NCBI RefSeq assembly: GCF_000003195.3
Contig: NC_012877.2
Coordinates: forward strand, 11,015,106 to 11,079,105
DNA length: 64,000 nucleotides
Reading direction: 5' to 3'
Source: Sorghum bicolor
Taxonomy: Eukaryota; Streptophyta; Magnoliopsida; Poales; Poaceae
Below the pieces are notes generated by a model. It was not told the DNA's origin, made no database searches, and was given only the letters and a program-made list of their open reading frames with translations. Both the position numbers and the translations under genes were made by a program. Within the stretch, counting starts at the first letter, position 1; every line of letters starts with the position of its first letter. Positions 11,080 through 23,860 of this stretch are shown piece by piece.

Positions 11080-11560
11080 ATGGCAACCGTGACCGGGTCT
11101 TCGGTCTCTCAACGGGTTCAAAAGCGATACCGTCCGGAACTCCCTCTCATTACTTGTGGCAAGTGTGGGCAGAAGATTTTGATGGAGTACAAAGTGTCGA
11201 AAGAGGGAGTAAACAAGGGTCGTATATTCTACAAGTGTCCAGATCGTAATGTGAGTTATTTCCAGACATTTGCTTATATATGTGCATACTTTTTTAAATG
11301 ATATTAATTAAACTTTTGATTTTCTCTTTTAATTTCAGTGGGACGGTACCGGCGGATGTACAGGTTGGTACTGGGAGGAAGAATACATTGAACACATTAA
11401 GAAATCTTTTGCACAGGTGGTTGAGGCTGAAGGTGGTGAGGCAGTGAGCCGACGAAAGGAGTTCAATGATGTTGATCAAGCGAATGATCTATCTATTATA
11501 GTTGGGATCGGACGCGAACTAATTATGTTGCTTAAGTGCATTTTAGTTTTGGTTTTTTAG
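11080..11560 (+). CDS. GRF-type zinc-finger protein with C-terminal membrane segment (two exons)
   Basis: Exon 1 is 11080-11250 and exon 2 is 11339-11560; the intron at 11251-11338 has GTGAGT and TTTCAG borders and joins in frame, giving 130 residues. The start at 11080 is the first ATG in the open frame. The protein has ITCGKCGQ, RIFYKCPDRN and, across the splice, GGCTGWYWEEEY. This is the C-x2-C ... C ... C pattern of a GRF zinc finger, a nucleic-acid-binding fold. The last 23 residues are hydrophobic (ELIMLLKCILVLVF), suggesting a membrane anchor. It lies just upstream of TNP2 in the same orientation. GRF-like genes occur near grass transposons, but a role in transposition is not established. 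The frame is intact, unlike its neighbours. Confidence 0.7.
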
Positions 11561-11696
11561 TGCTAGTTGCGATTGTATTTGTTGTAGCCAAGCTTTCCTA
11601 AATTAATCAACTATGTATCTTAGACATGTTGTGCAATAAGATGAGAAACTATATGTGTGCATTTTTTTCATAATATATATGTTATATTTAATGCAG

Positions 11697-14600
11697 ATGG
11701 TAACACGTAATTGGATGTATAATGCCGATCGGCGCTCCGAAGAGTTCATTAATGGCGTGCACTATTTCTTAAGTGTGGCCGAGTCAAATAAGTGGCACGG
11801 TTTCAAGTGCTGTCCATGTGCCGTGTGCAAGAATTTGATGGAATATTCTAACTCAAGAACTCTTCATTCACACTTATTAAAGTCAGGTTTCGTACCAAAC
11901 TACATTTGTTGGACCAAACATGGAGAAAGCGGGATTATAATGGATGAAGGTGAAGAAGAAGAAGAAGAATTGGACCATGCCAATATTATTGCTCAGTACG
12001 GTGGCTTCAATGATGTTGCAATGGGGGGAGATAATGAAGAAGAGGTGGTGGCAGAAGATGATCGGGGCGATGATGCTTTTGGTGATGCCATCCGTGATGC
12101 ACAAAGAGAATGTGAAAGTGATAAAGAGAAAGCCAAGTTCGAGCGCATGCTAGAGGACCACAGGAAATCGCTATATCCCACCGCTGAAGAGGGGAAAAAA
12201 AGCTGGGTACCACACTAGAATTGCTGCAATGGAAGGCAAAGAATGGTACATCTGACAAGGCATTTGGACAGTTATTGAAGATCATAAAAAAGATGCTTCC
12301 GAAAGGCAACGAATTGCCCACCACTACGTATGAAGCAAAACAGGTTGTCTGTCCTTTGGGATTAGAAATCCAGAAGATACACGCATGTCCTAATGACTGC
12401 ATCCTCTACCGTGGGGAGGAATACGAGAATTTGGATGCATGTCCAGTATGTAAGGCATCACGGTATAAGATTAGACGAGATGATCCTGGCGATGTTGAGG
12501 GTGAAGAACGTCATAGGAAGAAAATTCCAGCCAAGGTTATGTGGTATGCTCCTATAATACCACGATTAAAACGTCTGTTCAGAAATAAGGACAATGCAAA
12601 GTTGTTGCGGTGGCATAAAGAAGACCGTAAGATAGACAATATGCTGAGACACCCTGCCCATGGATCCCAGTGGAGAGCGATAGACAGAGAATTCCCAGAT
12701 TTTGCAGATGATGCTAGAAACTTGCGGTTCGCCTTAAGTACAAATGGTATGAATCCTTTCGGTGAGCAGAGCAGTAGTCACAGCACTTGGCCAGTTACTC
12801 TATGTATCTACAACCTTCCTCCATGGCTATGCATGAAGCGGAAGTTTATTATGATGCCGGTGCTTATCCAAGGACCGAAGCAACCTGGCAATGACATAGA
12901 TGTCTACCTAAGGCCATTAGTTGAGGAACTTCAACTTTTATGGAGCAAACCAGGAGTTCGTGTGTGGGATGAGTACAAACAAGAGCACTTTGACCTGCAA
13001 GCATTGCTGTTTGTAACAATCAATGATTGGCCAGCTCTGAGTAATCTTTCAGGCCAGTCAAACAAGGGATATAATGTATGCACACATTGTTATGAAGACC
13101 TTGACTGTGTATTTTTGAAAAAATGTCGAAAGGTCGTGTACCTTGGCCACCGTCAGTTTCTTCCTGTGAACCACCCAGTACGAAAGAAAGGCAAGCATTT
13201 TAAAGGCAAGGCAGACCACCGGACCAAACCTCTCAATCGAACCGGGGATGATGTACTCGAAATGGTCAAGGATATAAAAGTGGTATTTGGAAAGGGACGA
13301 GGCAGCGAACCTATTCCCAAGGATGCTAAGGGACACGTACCCATGTGGAAGAAGAAATCCATATTTTGGGAGCTACCTTACTGGAATGTCCTAGAGGTCC
13401 GCAACGCGATCGACGTGATGCATCTGACAAAGAATCTTTGTATGAACTTGCTCGGATTCATGGGTGTCTATGGGAAGTCTAAGGATTCACTTGAAGCACG
13501 ACAAGACTTGCAGCGCATGAAAGAACGAGACAACCTGCATCCAGAAAAGACAGATGATGGACGTCATTACTTAAGCCCTGCTAGCTACACTCTGAGCAAA
13601 GAAGAGAAGGAAAGCATGTTTGAATGTCTTAGCAGCATCAAGGTCCCATCTGGATTCTCCTCCAATATCAAGGGAATAATTAATGTGCCAGAGAAGAAAT
13701 TCCTGAACTTGAAGTCCCATGACTGTCACGTTCTAATGACGCAATTGCTGCCGGTCGTTTTAAGAGGAATTCTACCTCCACACATACGTCTAGCCACCGT
13801 AAAGCTATGTGCATTCCTCAATGCAATTTCTCAGAAGGCAATCAATCCAGAGCAACTAGCTACTCTGCAGAATGATGTCGTTCAATGTCTCGTCAGCTTT
13901 GAGTTGGTGTTCCCTCCATCCTTCTTCGATATCATGACACACCTCCTAGTTCATCTGGTCAAAGAGATTCGTATTCTCGGTCCTGTGTTCCTACACAACA
14001 TGTTCCCCTTCGAGAGATTCATGGGTGTCCTAAAGAAATATGTCCATAGTCGTTCCCGGCCAGAAGGAAGCATTGCCAAGGGCTACGGAACAGAGGAGGT
14101 CATAGAGTTCTGTGTTGACTTTATTCCAGACCTTGACCCAATTGGCATTCCTGAATCTCGACACGAGGGCAGACTCAGCGGAAAGGGAACACTTGGGAAG
14201 AAAACATATATTGGTCAGAGAGACGATTACTTCAATAAAGCACACTACACAGTTCTCCAGAACTCTTCATTGGTGGAACCATATGTTGAGGTACACAAAG
14301 ATTTCCTACGGTCCCGTGGCCCGGGAAGAATGCAGCTTGGATAATGCGTCAGCACATGGAAACTTTTGGCGATTGGTTGCGCAAAAAATGTCAAGGTGAT
14401 GAAAACATTGATGAGCAACTTTATTTGTTGGCCAGGCAACCATCATGGCATGTCCTCACATACAAAGGGTACGAGATAAATGGTAACACATTTTACACAG
14501 TTGGCCAAGCTAAAAGGAGCACTAACCAAAATAGTGGTGTACGCGTGGATGCCACGGATCCAAATGGGAACAGACAAACATATTATGGACGCATAGAAGA

Positions 14601-15066
14601 CATATGGGAACTAGTCTATGCAGCTAATTTTAAAGTTCCTTTGTTCCGGTGCCAATGGGTGAAGATGACCGGAGGTGGGGTAACAGTCGACAAGGAGTAT
14701 GGGATGACAACCGTGGACCTTAACAATAGTGGGTTCAAAGACGAACCATTCGTCCTTGCTGCAGACGTGAGTCAGGTGTTCTATGTCAAAGATATGTCTA
14801 CGAAACCAAAGAGAGGAAAAAATGATGACCACTCAATCATCAATGAGCCAAAGCGCCACATTGTCCTTTCTGGGAAAAGAAACATTGTCGGAATTCAGGA
14901 CAAGTCAGACATGTCAGGCGATTACGAAAGGGATGATCGAATTCCGCCCTTCCTAGTCAACAAAGACCCAAGCATTCTGTTAAACAATGAGGATACTCCA
15001 TGGTTACGGCAGGATCATAACCAAGGGTCATACGTCAAGAAGAAGTTCACTGTTGTGTCGGCTTGA
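11697..15066 (+). pseudogene. TNP2: TNP2-type CACTA transposase, two frameshifts
   Basis: The start ATG at 11697 follows a splice-acceptor-like TAATGCAG. Residues 1-80 form the transposase-associated domain (RRSEEFINGVHYFL, CCPCAVCKNLM, WTKHGES), followed by an acidic linker. A frameshift in the A7 run at 12197-12203 breaks the frame. It resumes in the 12221-14344 frame with the Transposase_21 core: a zinc-like CPNDCILYRGEEYENLDACPVC, INDWPALSNLSGQSNKG and NAIDVMHLTKNLCMNLLG. A DUF4218 domain follows at about 13710-14130 (LPPHIRLATVKLCAFLNAIS). A second shift near 14310-14330 leads to the DUF4216 domain at 14344-15066 (PLFRCQWVKMTGGGVTVD). All family domains are present in the normal order. 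It would cut at the element ends if intact. Sequencing error at the A7 run is an alternative explanation. Confidence 0.93.
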
Positions 15067-15110
15067 CTTTGTATGAAACTATATTTGAGAATTGTGAATT
15101 TTGATGTGTG

Positions 15111-17145
15111 TAAAAACCAATGCTTTGACTTTGGTCAAACTTGGTCAAATGGCCCATTTGATGACTTCAAATGAAAAAAGTTTGAATACAAAGTTGTTAG
15201 AGATCATCAAGATCTATATTTTATATATTGTCCATTTTTCCATTTGGATAATTTTGAGCCAATCCTAATTACATTTCTATAAAATCCAAGACGGGTTTTG
15301 GTCAAACTTGGTCAAATGACAAACTAAATTACTTCAAATGAAAAACTTTTGAATACCAAGTTGTTAGATATCATCAAGAACTAAACTTTTTATATACACA
15401 ACTTTTCCATTTGAGAAAGTCTAAGTTAACAATACCCACCAATTCTTGAATCTCACACAAACTATATGAAACTATATGTGTCAATTGTGGATTTTCAACT
15501 ACACCTTCCCAAAACTTGTCAAATGCAAAAATGGTCTATATATGAAATGTAGATTTTGATGAGTGGAACAGTATTGGTATTCATGACCTTTCCATTTGAG
15601 ACCATCTAAGGTTCCGAAACCGCTGCGTGGCTATGAGTTCTATGAAAATTCAAAATTCAGTGGTTCAAACTTTTCCAAATGAAAAGTTGACCATTAGACA
15701 AAATGTAGAACTTGATGAGTGTAGCAATCTTTGTATTCATGACTTTTCCATTTGGGACAATCTAGGGTTCGGTCAAAGGGTGTGTTTGTAAAAACCAATG
15801 CATTGACTTTGGTCAAACTTGGTCAAATGGCCCATTTGATGACTTCAAATGAAAAAAGTTTGAATACAAAGTTGTTAGAGATCATCAAGATCTATATTTT
15901 ATATATTGTCCATTTTTCCATTTGGATAATTTTGAGCCAATCCTAATTACATTTCTATAAAATCCAAGACGGGTTTTGGTCAAACTTGGTCAAATGACAA
16001 ACTAAATTACTTCAAATGAAAAACTTTTGAATACCAAGTTGTTAGATATCATCAAGATCTAAACCTTTTATATACACAACTTTTCTATTTGAGAAAGTCT
16101 AAGTTAACAATACCCACCAATTCTTGAATCTCACACAAACTATATGAAACTATATGTGTCAATTGTGGATTTTCAACTACACCTTCCCAAAACTTTGTCA
16201 AATGCAAAAATGGTCTATATATGAAATATAGATTTTGATGAGTGGAACAATATTGGTATTCATGACGTTTCCATTCGAGACCATGTAAGGTTCCGAAACT
16301 GCTACGTGGCTATGAGTTCTATGAAAATTCAAAATTCAGTGGTCCAAACTTTTCCAAATGAAAAGTTGACCATTAGACAAAATGTAGAACTTGATGAGTG
16401 TAGCAATCTTTGTATTCATGACTTTTCCATTTGGGACAATCTAGGGTTCGGTCAAAGGGTGTGTTTGTAAAAACCAATGCTTTGACTTTGGTCAAACTTG
16501 GTCAAATGGCCCATTTGATGACTTCAAATGAAAAAAGTTTGAATACAAAGTTGTTAGAGATCATCAAGATCTATATTTTATATATTGTCCATTTTTCCAT
16601 TTGAATAATTTTGAGCCAATCCTAATTACATTTCTATAAAATCCAAGACGGGTTTTGGTCAAACTTGGTCAAATGACAAACTAAATTACTTCAAATGAAA
16701 AACTTTTGAATACCAAGTTGTTAGATATCATCAAGATCTAAACTTTTTATATACACAACTTTTTCATTTGATAATGTCTAAGTTAACAATACCCACCAAT
16801 TCTTGAATCTCACACAAACTATATGAAACTATATGTGTCAATTGTGGATTTTCAACTACACCTTCCCAAAACTTTGTCAAATGCAAAAATGGTCTATATA
16901 TGAAATGTAGATTTTGATGATTGGAACAATATTGGTATTCATGACTTTTCCATTCGAGACCATCTAGGGTTCCGAAACCGCTGCGTGGCTATGAGTTCTA
17001 TGAAAATTCAAAATTCAGTGGTTCAAACTTTTCCAAATGAAAAGTTGACCATTAGAGAAAATGTAGAACTTGATGAGTGTAGCAATCTTTGTATTCATGA
17101 CTTTTCCATTTGGGACAATCTAGGGTTCGGTCAAAGGGTGTGTTC
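15111..17145. repeat. Three tandem copies of a ~678-bp unit
   Basis: The phrase TAAAAACCAATGC recurs at 15111, 15789 and 16468, periods of 678 and 679 bp. The copies are near-identical through the unit. Each unit repeats GGTCAAACTTGGTCAAATG twice internally. The block lies just after the TNP2 stop and may form its 3' flank. From 17146 to 17532 the sequence is AT-rich with nothing recognised. Confidence 0.95.
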
Positions 17146-17532
17146 ATCAAGAAATATATTTTTATATGATTTTTTATTTGATGAAAATTATATTCAACTA
17201 GCATTCCTAATAATAAATAACAAAAATAAAAAGTTTTACGTCAATATGATGTGAAAATAAATTTCCAGTTCATTGGATATAGTTTTTGTAAATTTATTGG
17301 AATAATATATTTTTGCATTAACAAAATACTAAACATTTCTTACAAAATCATTGCAAATTATAAAAATACAATAAGATATTTAAGTTTAAAAATTTTCATG
17401 TGTACATTAAAACAAATTACAATATATGTCACTGTTTAAAAAACATTATGCAAAATATTTAATTTACTATACAATTTATAATATAAACTGTATATATAAA
17501 ACAATTGAAAAACCCTAAACTAAAAAAATGGG

Positions 17533-17750
17533 CCTTTAGCACCGGCCCATAGTGGGAACCGGTGCTAAAGGGTCCTGAAAATTTCAGGAGCCCGCCCTAG
17601 CGCACGCTGTACCCTTTAGCACCGGTCCGTGGCTGGAACCGGTGCTAAAGAGACCCTTTAAGTTCCCCTTTAACACCGGCGCGTAACACCAGCCGGTGTT
17701 AAAGGCCCTTTAGCACCGGTTCCAGCCACGGACCGGTGCTAAAGGGTCCG
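17533..17750. repeat. Internal (third) subterminal-type repeat array
   Basis: Copies of CCTTTAGCACCGG and ACCGGTGCTAAAGG in both orientations, as at the element ends, but 6 kb from either end. It sits immediately upstream of the second transcription unit. Confidence 0.85.
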
Positions 17751-17752
17751 CC

Positions 17753-17762
17753 TCTATTTAAG
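17753..17762 (+). promoter_or_regulatory. Possible TATA element for the accessory gene
   Basis: TCTATTTAAG directly after the internal array and just before a short GC-rich leader (17765-18001, which could encode 78 residues of low complexity). Confidence 0.35.
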
Positions 17763-18289
17763 TCATGGCCGCCCTGGATCTGAGCAGTTCATCTTTGTCT
17801 TCGTCGAGTTCATCGTATCCAGCGCCGCTGCCTGTTCATGTGCCCGCGCGCGACCTCGCCGATCTCCAGCGCCGCCGTCTCCAGCGGCGGCTAGCTCCGG
17901 CCTCCAGCGCCGCCGCCGCGACCACCATCTCCACCAGCGCCGCCATCTACGCCTCGATCTCCACGCCCGGCCCCGCGCGTCCACTGCACACATATGTATA
18001 ATCCAAAACCGAGATCGATATATACATATATATATATATATATAATAAATACTCCACTGCAGTTTATATATATAAAATAAATAAATGTTATGAATTATAT
18101 GCCAATCACTTTGCAATTTTAGTGATTTTTATATATTTGTACACAAAAATAATAATTAATGAATGCTAGCTAGTATATATATTAAGTATATATATATATA
18201 CACTAAAAAATAATGCATGATGTTAGTATTTTATTCTAGTAATAGTTTTTAGTACATTAGTATAAGTGTAGTGTTGACCTGTTATAAAT

Positions 18290-19250
18290 TATATTATGCT
18301 AGTATATATTTGTAATATATTAATATTATTCTTGTATTATTTTATAGTATTATTTTTTTAGTATATTATTTGTAGTATTATTTTTAGTATATATTTGTAT
18401 ATATTATTGTTTGTACTATTATTCTTGTATTATATTTTATTTTGTAGTGTTTTGTATATATTATTGTTTGTACTATTATTCTAGTATTATTCTTTTAGTA
18501 TATTATTCTAGTGTATTACTAGGCTTAAGATTCTAGTATTATTTTTTAGAGCACTCCAACACTTTCATTATTTTTGTAGTATTCTTGTAATATATATTCT
18601 TGTAGTATTTTTAGTGTATATTTGTAGTATATTATTCTTGTATCATATTTTATTTTCTAGTGTGTTGTATATATTATTGTTTGCACTATTATTCTTGTAT
18701 TATATTTTATTTTGTAGTGTCTTCTATATATTATTGTTTGTATTATTATTCTAGTATTATTCTTTTAGTATATTATTCTAGTGTATTACTAGGCTTAAGA
18801 TTCTAGTATTATTTTTTAGAGCACTCCAACACTTTCATTATTTTTGTAGTATTCTTGTAATATATATTCTTGTAGTATTTTTAGTATATATTTGTAGTAT
18901 ATTATTCTTGTATCATATTTTATTTTCTAGTGTGTTGTATATATTATTGTTTGTACTATTATTCTTGTATTATTCTTGTATTATATTTTATTTTCTAGTG
19001 TTTTGTATATATTATTGTTTGTACTATTATTCTAGTATTATTCTTTTAGTATATTATTCTAGTGTATTACTAGGCTTAAGATTCTAGTATTATTTTTAGA
19101 GCACTCCAACACTTTCATTATTTTTGTAGTATTCTTGTAATATATATTCTTGTAGTATTTTTAGTATATATTTGTAGTATATTATTGTTTGTACTATTAT
19201 TCTAGTATTGTTTTTTAGTATATTATTCTAGTGTATTTCTTATCTTATAT
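18290..19250. repeat. AT-rich tandem repeats (~270-281 bp)
   Basis: GTGTATTACTAGGCTTAAG recurs at 18511, 18781 and 19062, with a shorter partial copy at 19231. Built of smaller ATTATTCTTGTATTAT-like units. It probably lies in the first intron of the accessory gene, before the acceptor GGTTGCAG at 19278-19285. Confidence 0.85.
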
Positions 19251-19293
19251 AGAATATATATATATATATATATGTATGGTTGCAGACATAGAA

Positions 19294-22200
19294 ATGGCTG
19301 ACCGTCCTCATGATGATCCTGATTATATGGAAGATGCCATTCAAAATATGATCGACGACGGTAGTCAGTACTTTGTTGATTACCACGAGATCATGCAAGG
19401 CAATCGTACTGAGCAACAAGAGGGCAATGCCCCTGAGCCATAAGAGGGCATTGCCCCTGAGCAACAAGAGGGCAATGCCCCTGAGCAACAACTTGTCGTG
19501 CAACAAGAAGAAAATACTGGCGAGGTATGTAAATATAAACATATATAATTAATGCATCTCTTACATTAGGTTTTAGACTTATTACTTGGTTATTAATTTA
19601 TATTTTTGTTTCTATATCTACGTGTAGCCTTCTGGATCGACCTCTACAGGGAGAAGCGTACCTCCACAAGGGCCAAAGAAGCCGTTGGAGGGCCGCTATG
19701 TAATCTCTGAGTTTGAGATAGCTACAGGCAGACCACTTGGTGAGCATGCAAATAAATATGTTAGTCACTGTGGATATCTTGTGAGAGATTAAATACCGAT
19801 CAGTGCTCGTGAATGGAGAGAGAAGCGAGGTGCTCCTGAGATCAGTTTTGTCTCTGATCGTGACAAGGAGTTAGTTTGGAAAGCCGTCACAGACGTTTTC
19901 ACCTTCGACACGAACGATGAAGAGTTGAAGGTGTGAATTTATGACTGGACTATGAAGAAGATGGCAGTACTCTTCCAGAATTAGAAGAAGTCTTTGTACA
20001 ATAAATATGTCAAGAAAAACGAGACTCCAAATTTCAACCTCAAGCATTATGTAAAGCTGAGGGCCTTCTGGGATGACTTTGTGCAGTACAAAACATCAGA
20101 AGAGGGCGAGGAACGAGCCAATAGAAACAAAGAGAATGCCAGTAAAAAGACATACCACCATCATATGGGATCAGGTGGTTATAAGAGTGCTATCCCAAGT
20201 GGGACCGAATGGAACAGGAGATGCTTGCTAGGGGGGTCACACCCGAGACAATAGCAAAGAATTGGAGCGAGCGCTCCAAGCATTGGTTCTACGGTCATGG
20301 GGGAAGCGTGGACCCAGACACCGGGGCGCTAGTTTGGGGCCAAGAAATCTCTAGAGCAGCAGAGAGACTAGTCCGTGCACGAGAGGCAGTTCAGTCTGGT
20401 GAGTTCAGGCCTAACAGGGAGAAGGATGAACTCACCTATGCGCTTGAAAATCCTGAGCACGGTGGGCGTACGAGAGGCTATGGGGCAGTTCCGTGGCTGC
20501 AATCATTCCAAGCCGATCAAGATACCTACAGAAGCCGCCAGAGAAAGAAGGATGAGGAGGCAGAGCGGATCCGCCGCCTGGAAGCTTTTGTTCTGCAGTC
20601 ACAAGAGCGCGAGAAAGCTCGTGAAGAATGGATGCAGACAGAGATTCAAAGGCAAGTGCAAGCAGCACTTAGTCAAATGACGAAAGGGCAAGGTACATCA
20701 CAGCCTGAGGTCAATGTTAGCCCCCCAGGCCAGTTGAAAAGCAGCTGCGCATCCACGGAAGTACCAACCATTCAGGATGACACGAAGCTACACTTCCCCG
20801 TGGATGATGTCACAGATGCTTTTACTACTTGTGAGCTGCATGTACCAGATGGGAATGCCACCAAAAAGGTGGCTATCGCTGTTGTCAACCCTATCGACCG
20901 AACGAGAACTCCAAGAATCCATAATCGACCAGTACCTGGTGGATATGCTAGCGTCTCGGTTGATAGGGTTGAGAAAGGTTGTGGCAATATGCCACTAGAC
21001 ATAGAAGGGGGAGACGGAGAGAAGACCTTAGGTGAAGCTGAGAAGACATTTATTTGTTGGCGCAAGCGCTTCATAATTATTCCTCAGCATAGGTTTGTGT
21101 GTGATTTCACTTCTTATATTATTTATTATGTATTGAAATTAAAAAAAAGTTTGCTCACAAAACTTGTAATTGTTTTCTTTGCAGGGACTCCTCCAACCTA
21201 AGTCCAGTTCTCTCCCCAGTGCATCATAGTGCTACGGGCGGTGACAATGCTGGATCTCCACCAACACCTGCGGTGGCCGCACCGACCCCGCCACCGCCTC
21301 CACCACGGTCTCCACCTCCTCCACCGAGGTCTCCAACTCCTCCACCGCGGTCTCCAACGCCAAAAAGATCGGCCCCACCACCTCCACCGCCTGCACCGCC
21401 CTCTCCAAAGAGTGCACGGTCGGTCCCCTCGCCTCCAAAGCGAGGTAGTAAGAAGCGGTCCGCCCAAGAAGGACCGAAGTCATCGGTCCCACCTCCAAAG
21501 AAGGCTGCCTCAGCAAAGAGAGCTAAGACGCCAGAAAAATTACCTTACGAAAAGAGTGAAGAGGAGGTAATTGCTACATCCAAAGCTGAGGTCCAACAAT
21601 TTTTTGATAAAATAAAGGAGGATAGGAAAAAACGGCTTAACCCAGAAAAGCCGTACTTTTATGTGAAGCCATCGGAACTGAGGCAGAAGGTGGCTAACCA
21701 TCAAAAGAAGCAACGCGAAGCTCAGAAAAAGCCAGCACTTTCGGACTATGAGCGGTCTCTGGTCAAGTCTTCACAGCCTACTAAGAAGAGAGTATGAAAG
21801 GGGGTCCCACAGCTCGGAGAAGTATCAAAACCGGTGCCCCCTTTGATTGTGCCAAATCAATACGGCTCAAATGAAGACTTGATGCCAAAGAAATCCTTAG
21901 CGTTGTCTGAGCTAGACTCGCTTGAGCGTTACTTTGGACAGAGCGGTTTAAATATGGAAGAAATTGCCGCCATTCTTGGATGCCAAACATTTGAAAAAGC
22001 CGAGGTAGTTGATCAATGGAGGGCAAGATATGAACCGGGCAGGAGTCTATTCGACCCTAAGCGTTTACACGAGCTCGGCACACAAATGTTTGCAATAAAC
22101 AAATGGTGCATTGAGGCGTCTAAAAGGGGAGATAATTGGATTTCTGTTCGTATTAGACAACATCACTACTTCCGTGGAGATGACCTCATATACGTGCAGT

Positions 22201-23341
22201 TCGAAGAATTGCACCAATTATGCCACCTCGACGCTCTTGACAAATCTCTTGTCAGCTGCTTTTGTCTGTAAGTATTTTTTTCTTTTTATTATACTTCTAA
22301 CTTCTTTAATTATATGTATATAATCCTTACACACTTAGGATTTGTATGTATATATGCAGGCACCAAATGAGAGAGCTCAGAATGAAAAATGACAATAGTA
22401 TTGGGTTCGTTGACCCTTATATTGTTTTCAAGGCTCCGCAGGCAGTGTGGACAGCAGATCATGAGACAGAAGTCTGCACCAATCTTATGAGGTTCTTTGT
22501 GAACAAAAAGAAAAACAAAAAATACTCTTCCCCTTCAACTTCGAGTGAGTTATATAGTTATTAAGTGTATGCATATTTTATTTTACATTATAGGACTGAC
22601 TATATATATGTGTGTAAACAGCTTTCACTGGATACTCATGGTCATTGAAATTCCCAAGAACCGGTTGATAATCTTTGACTCAATGAGAAAACCACAAGAA
22701 AATTATCAACAAATGGTAAACATTATTCAAAGGTACGTAATGTCGATCTCAGCTACAAAAATATCATAATATGACTCTGTAATTATTAGTTCACGATCCA
22801 CAATGGCTGTGTATAGGGTTTGGGAAAGATTCATTGACCGTGAACATCTCAGTGGATGTAAAGCGCCGCTTAACATAATACATCCACAAGTAAGTTCTAC
22901 TAGCTAACAAACTTTCGCTAACTTTTAGCCTTCTTATTGTCGTGGTCGTGAATATTTATATATATATATATATATATATCGTACAGTGGTGTTTAAGACA
23001 AGAAGGGGGGAACAATCTATGTGCATATTACGTGTGCAAATTCATGATGGCACAAGTCAATCAAACACCCATAGAGACGCTCAGAGTACGTTACATGTCT
23101 CTTTTCATTATCTCCTGAATTATATTGAATAACTTAGATAACTAATACCTTTTTTATTTATTTCAAATTAAAGACGGAATGGCTGAGGGAAAAGGTCCTA
23201 CAACAAGACCGAATCAAAGCTATCCAAGAGACGATAGCAGGATTTCTCCGCGACCAAGTGATCAATCCAAACGGCGAGTTTCACTTCAACGGCAACGAAA
23301 CTCTTATTCCAAACAACGATGATCATTTGTATCGTTTGTAG
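19294..23341 (+). pseudogene. CACTA accessory gene: Transposase_24-like domain, proline-rich linker, Ulp1-like cysteine protease
   Basis: The 5' exon carries EGNAPEQQ repeats and a Gln-to-stop change at 19441. After an intron (about 19524-19627) a Transposase_24-like domain follows (LRAFWDDFVQYKTSEEGEE; then, after a frameshift near 20197, GRTRGYGAVPWLQSF). Further stops lie near 19790, 19936 and 19983. A proline-rich exon (21185-22267, stop at 21796) leads to the protease exons: 22360-22544, 22622-22732, 22817-22889, 22987-23085 and 23174-23341, each with GT-AG borders. Catalytic residues are His in FHWILMVI, Asp in IIFDSM and Cys in GGNNLCAYYVC, with the preceding Gln present, as in the C48 (Ulp1/SUMO protease) family. 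The role in transposition is unknown; deconjugating a host modifier is an inference. Confidence 0.85.
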
Positions 23342-23637
23342 ACATTGGGAGAAAAAACTCTATGTATATATGTGTTACGAATTTTGTACATATAAAACTA
23401 TATATATATAAAGCTTTTTACATATCTATTTAATTTTTGATGTGGTCTATTCATTTTATTATAGGCAAAGCTTAATTATTAAGCTAAGCCTATAATTTTC
23501 ATTTATATATGCTTAATATGCGTGTAATATAAATATATTATTGTATCAAAAAAACATGTATTGAAAACCTATTATTATATATTATATATAAACAATAAAC
23601 AGAACCGAAGAAGTGAACCAAAAAAAAGAAAAAGAAA

Positions 23638-23860
23638 CCCTTTAATACCGGTTGGTAATACCAACCGGTGTTAAAGGGTCCTGCAACGTGGCAGCCCTGG
23701 CAGGACCCTTTAATACCGGTTGGTATGACCAACCGGTGTTAGGGGCGGGCTTTAGCCCCGGTTGCCCGAACCGGGACTAAAGGGTGGGCCTTTAGTCCCG
23801 GAAGGGCAGCACCGGCTCGGGAACCGGGGCAACAGGCCCTTCCCGACCGGTGCTAATGCC
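23638..23860. repeat. Right subterminal repeat array
   Basis: Motifs such as CCCTTTAATACCGGTTGG and CCAACCGGTGTTAAAGGG, diverged from the left array (TTAATACC for TTAGCACC). Near the end the pairs become TTTAGTCCCGG. Confidence 0.85.

Noticed and set aside
15111..17145. CRISPR-like regular repeats
   Set aside because: Units are contiguous 678-bp copies without spacers, in a plant transposon.
21219..21520. A free-standing proline-rich gene
   Set aside because: It is the linker exon of the CACTA accessory gene, bordered by a splice acceptor and followed by the protease exons.
22959..22979. TA microsatellites (also at 10850, 18025 and 19255) as regulatory signals
   Set aside because: Simple TA runs are common in AT-rich introns and spacers; nothing links them to a promoter.
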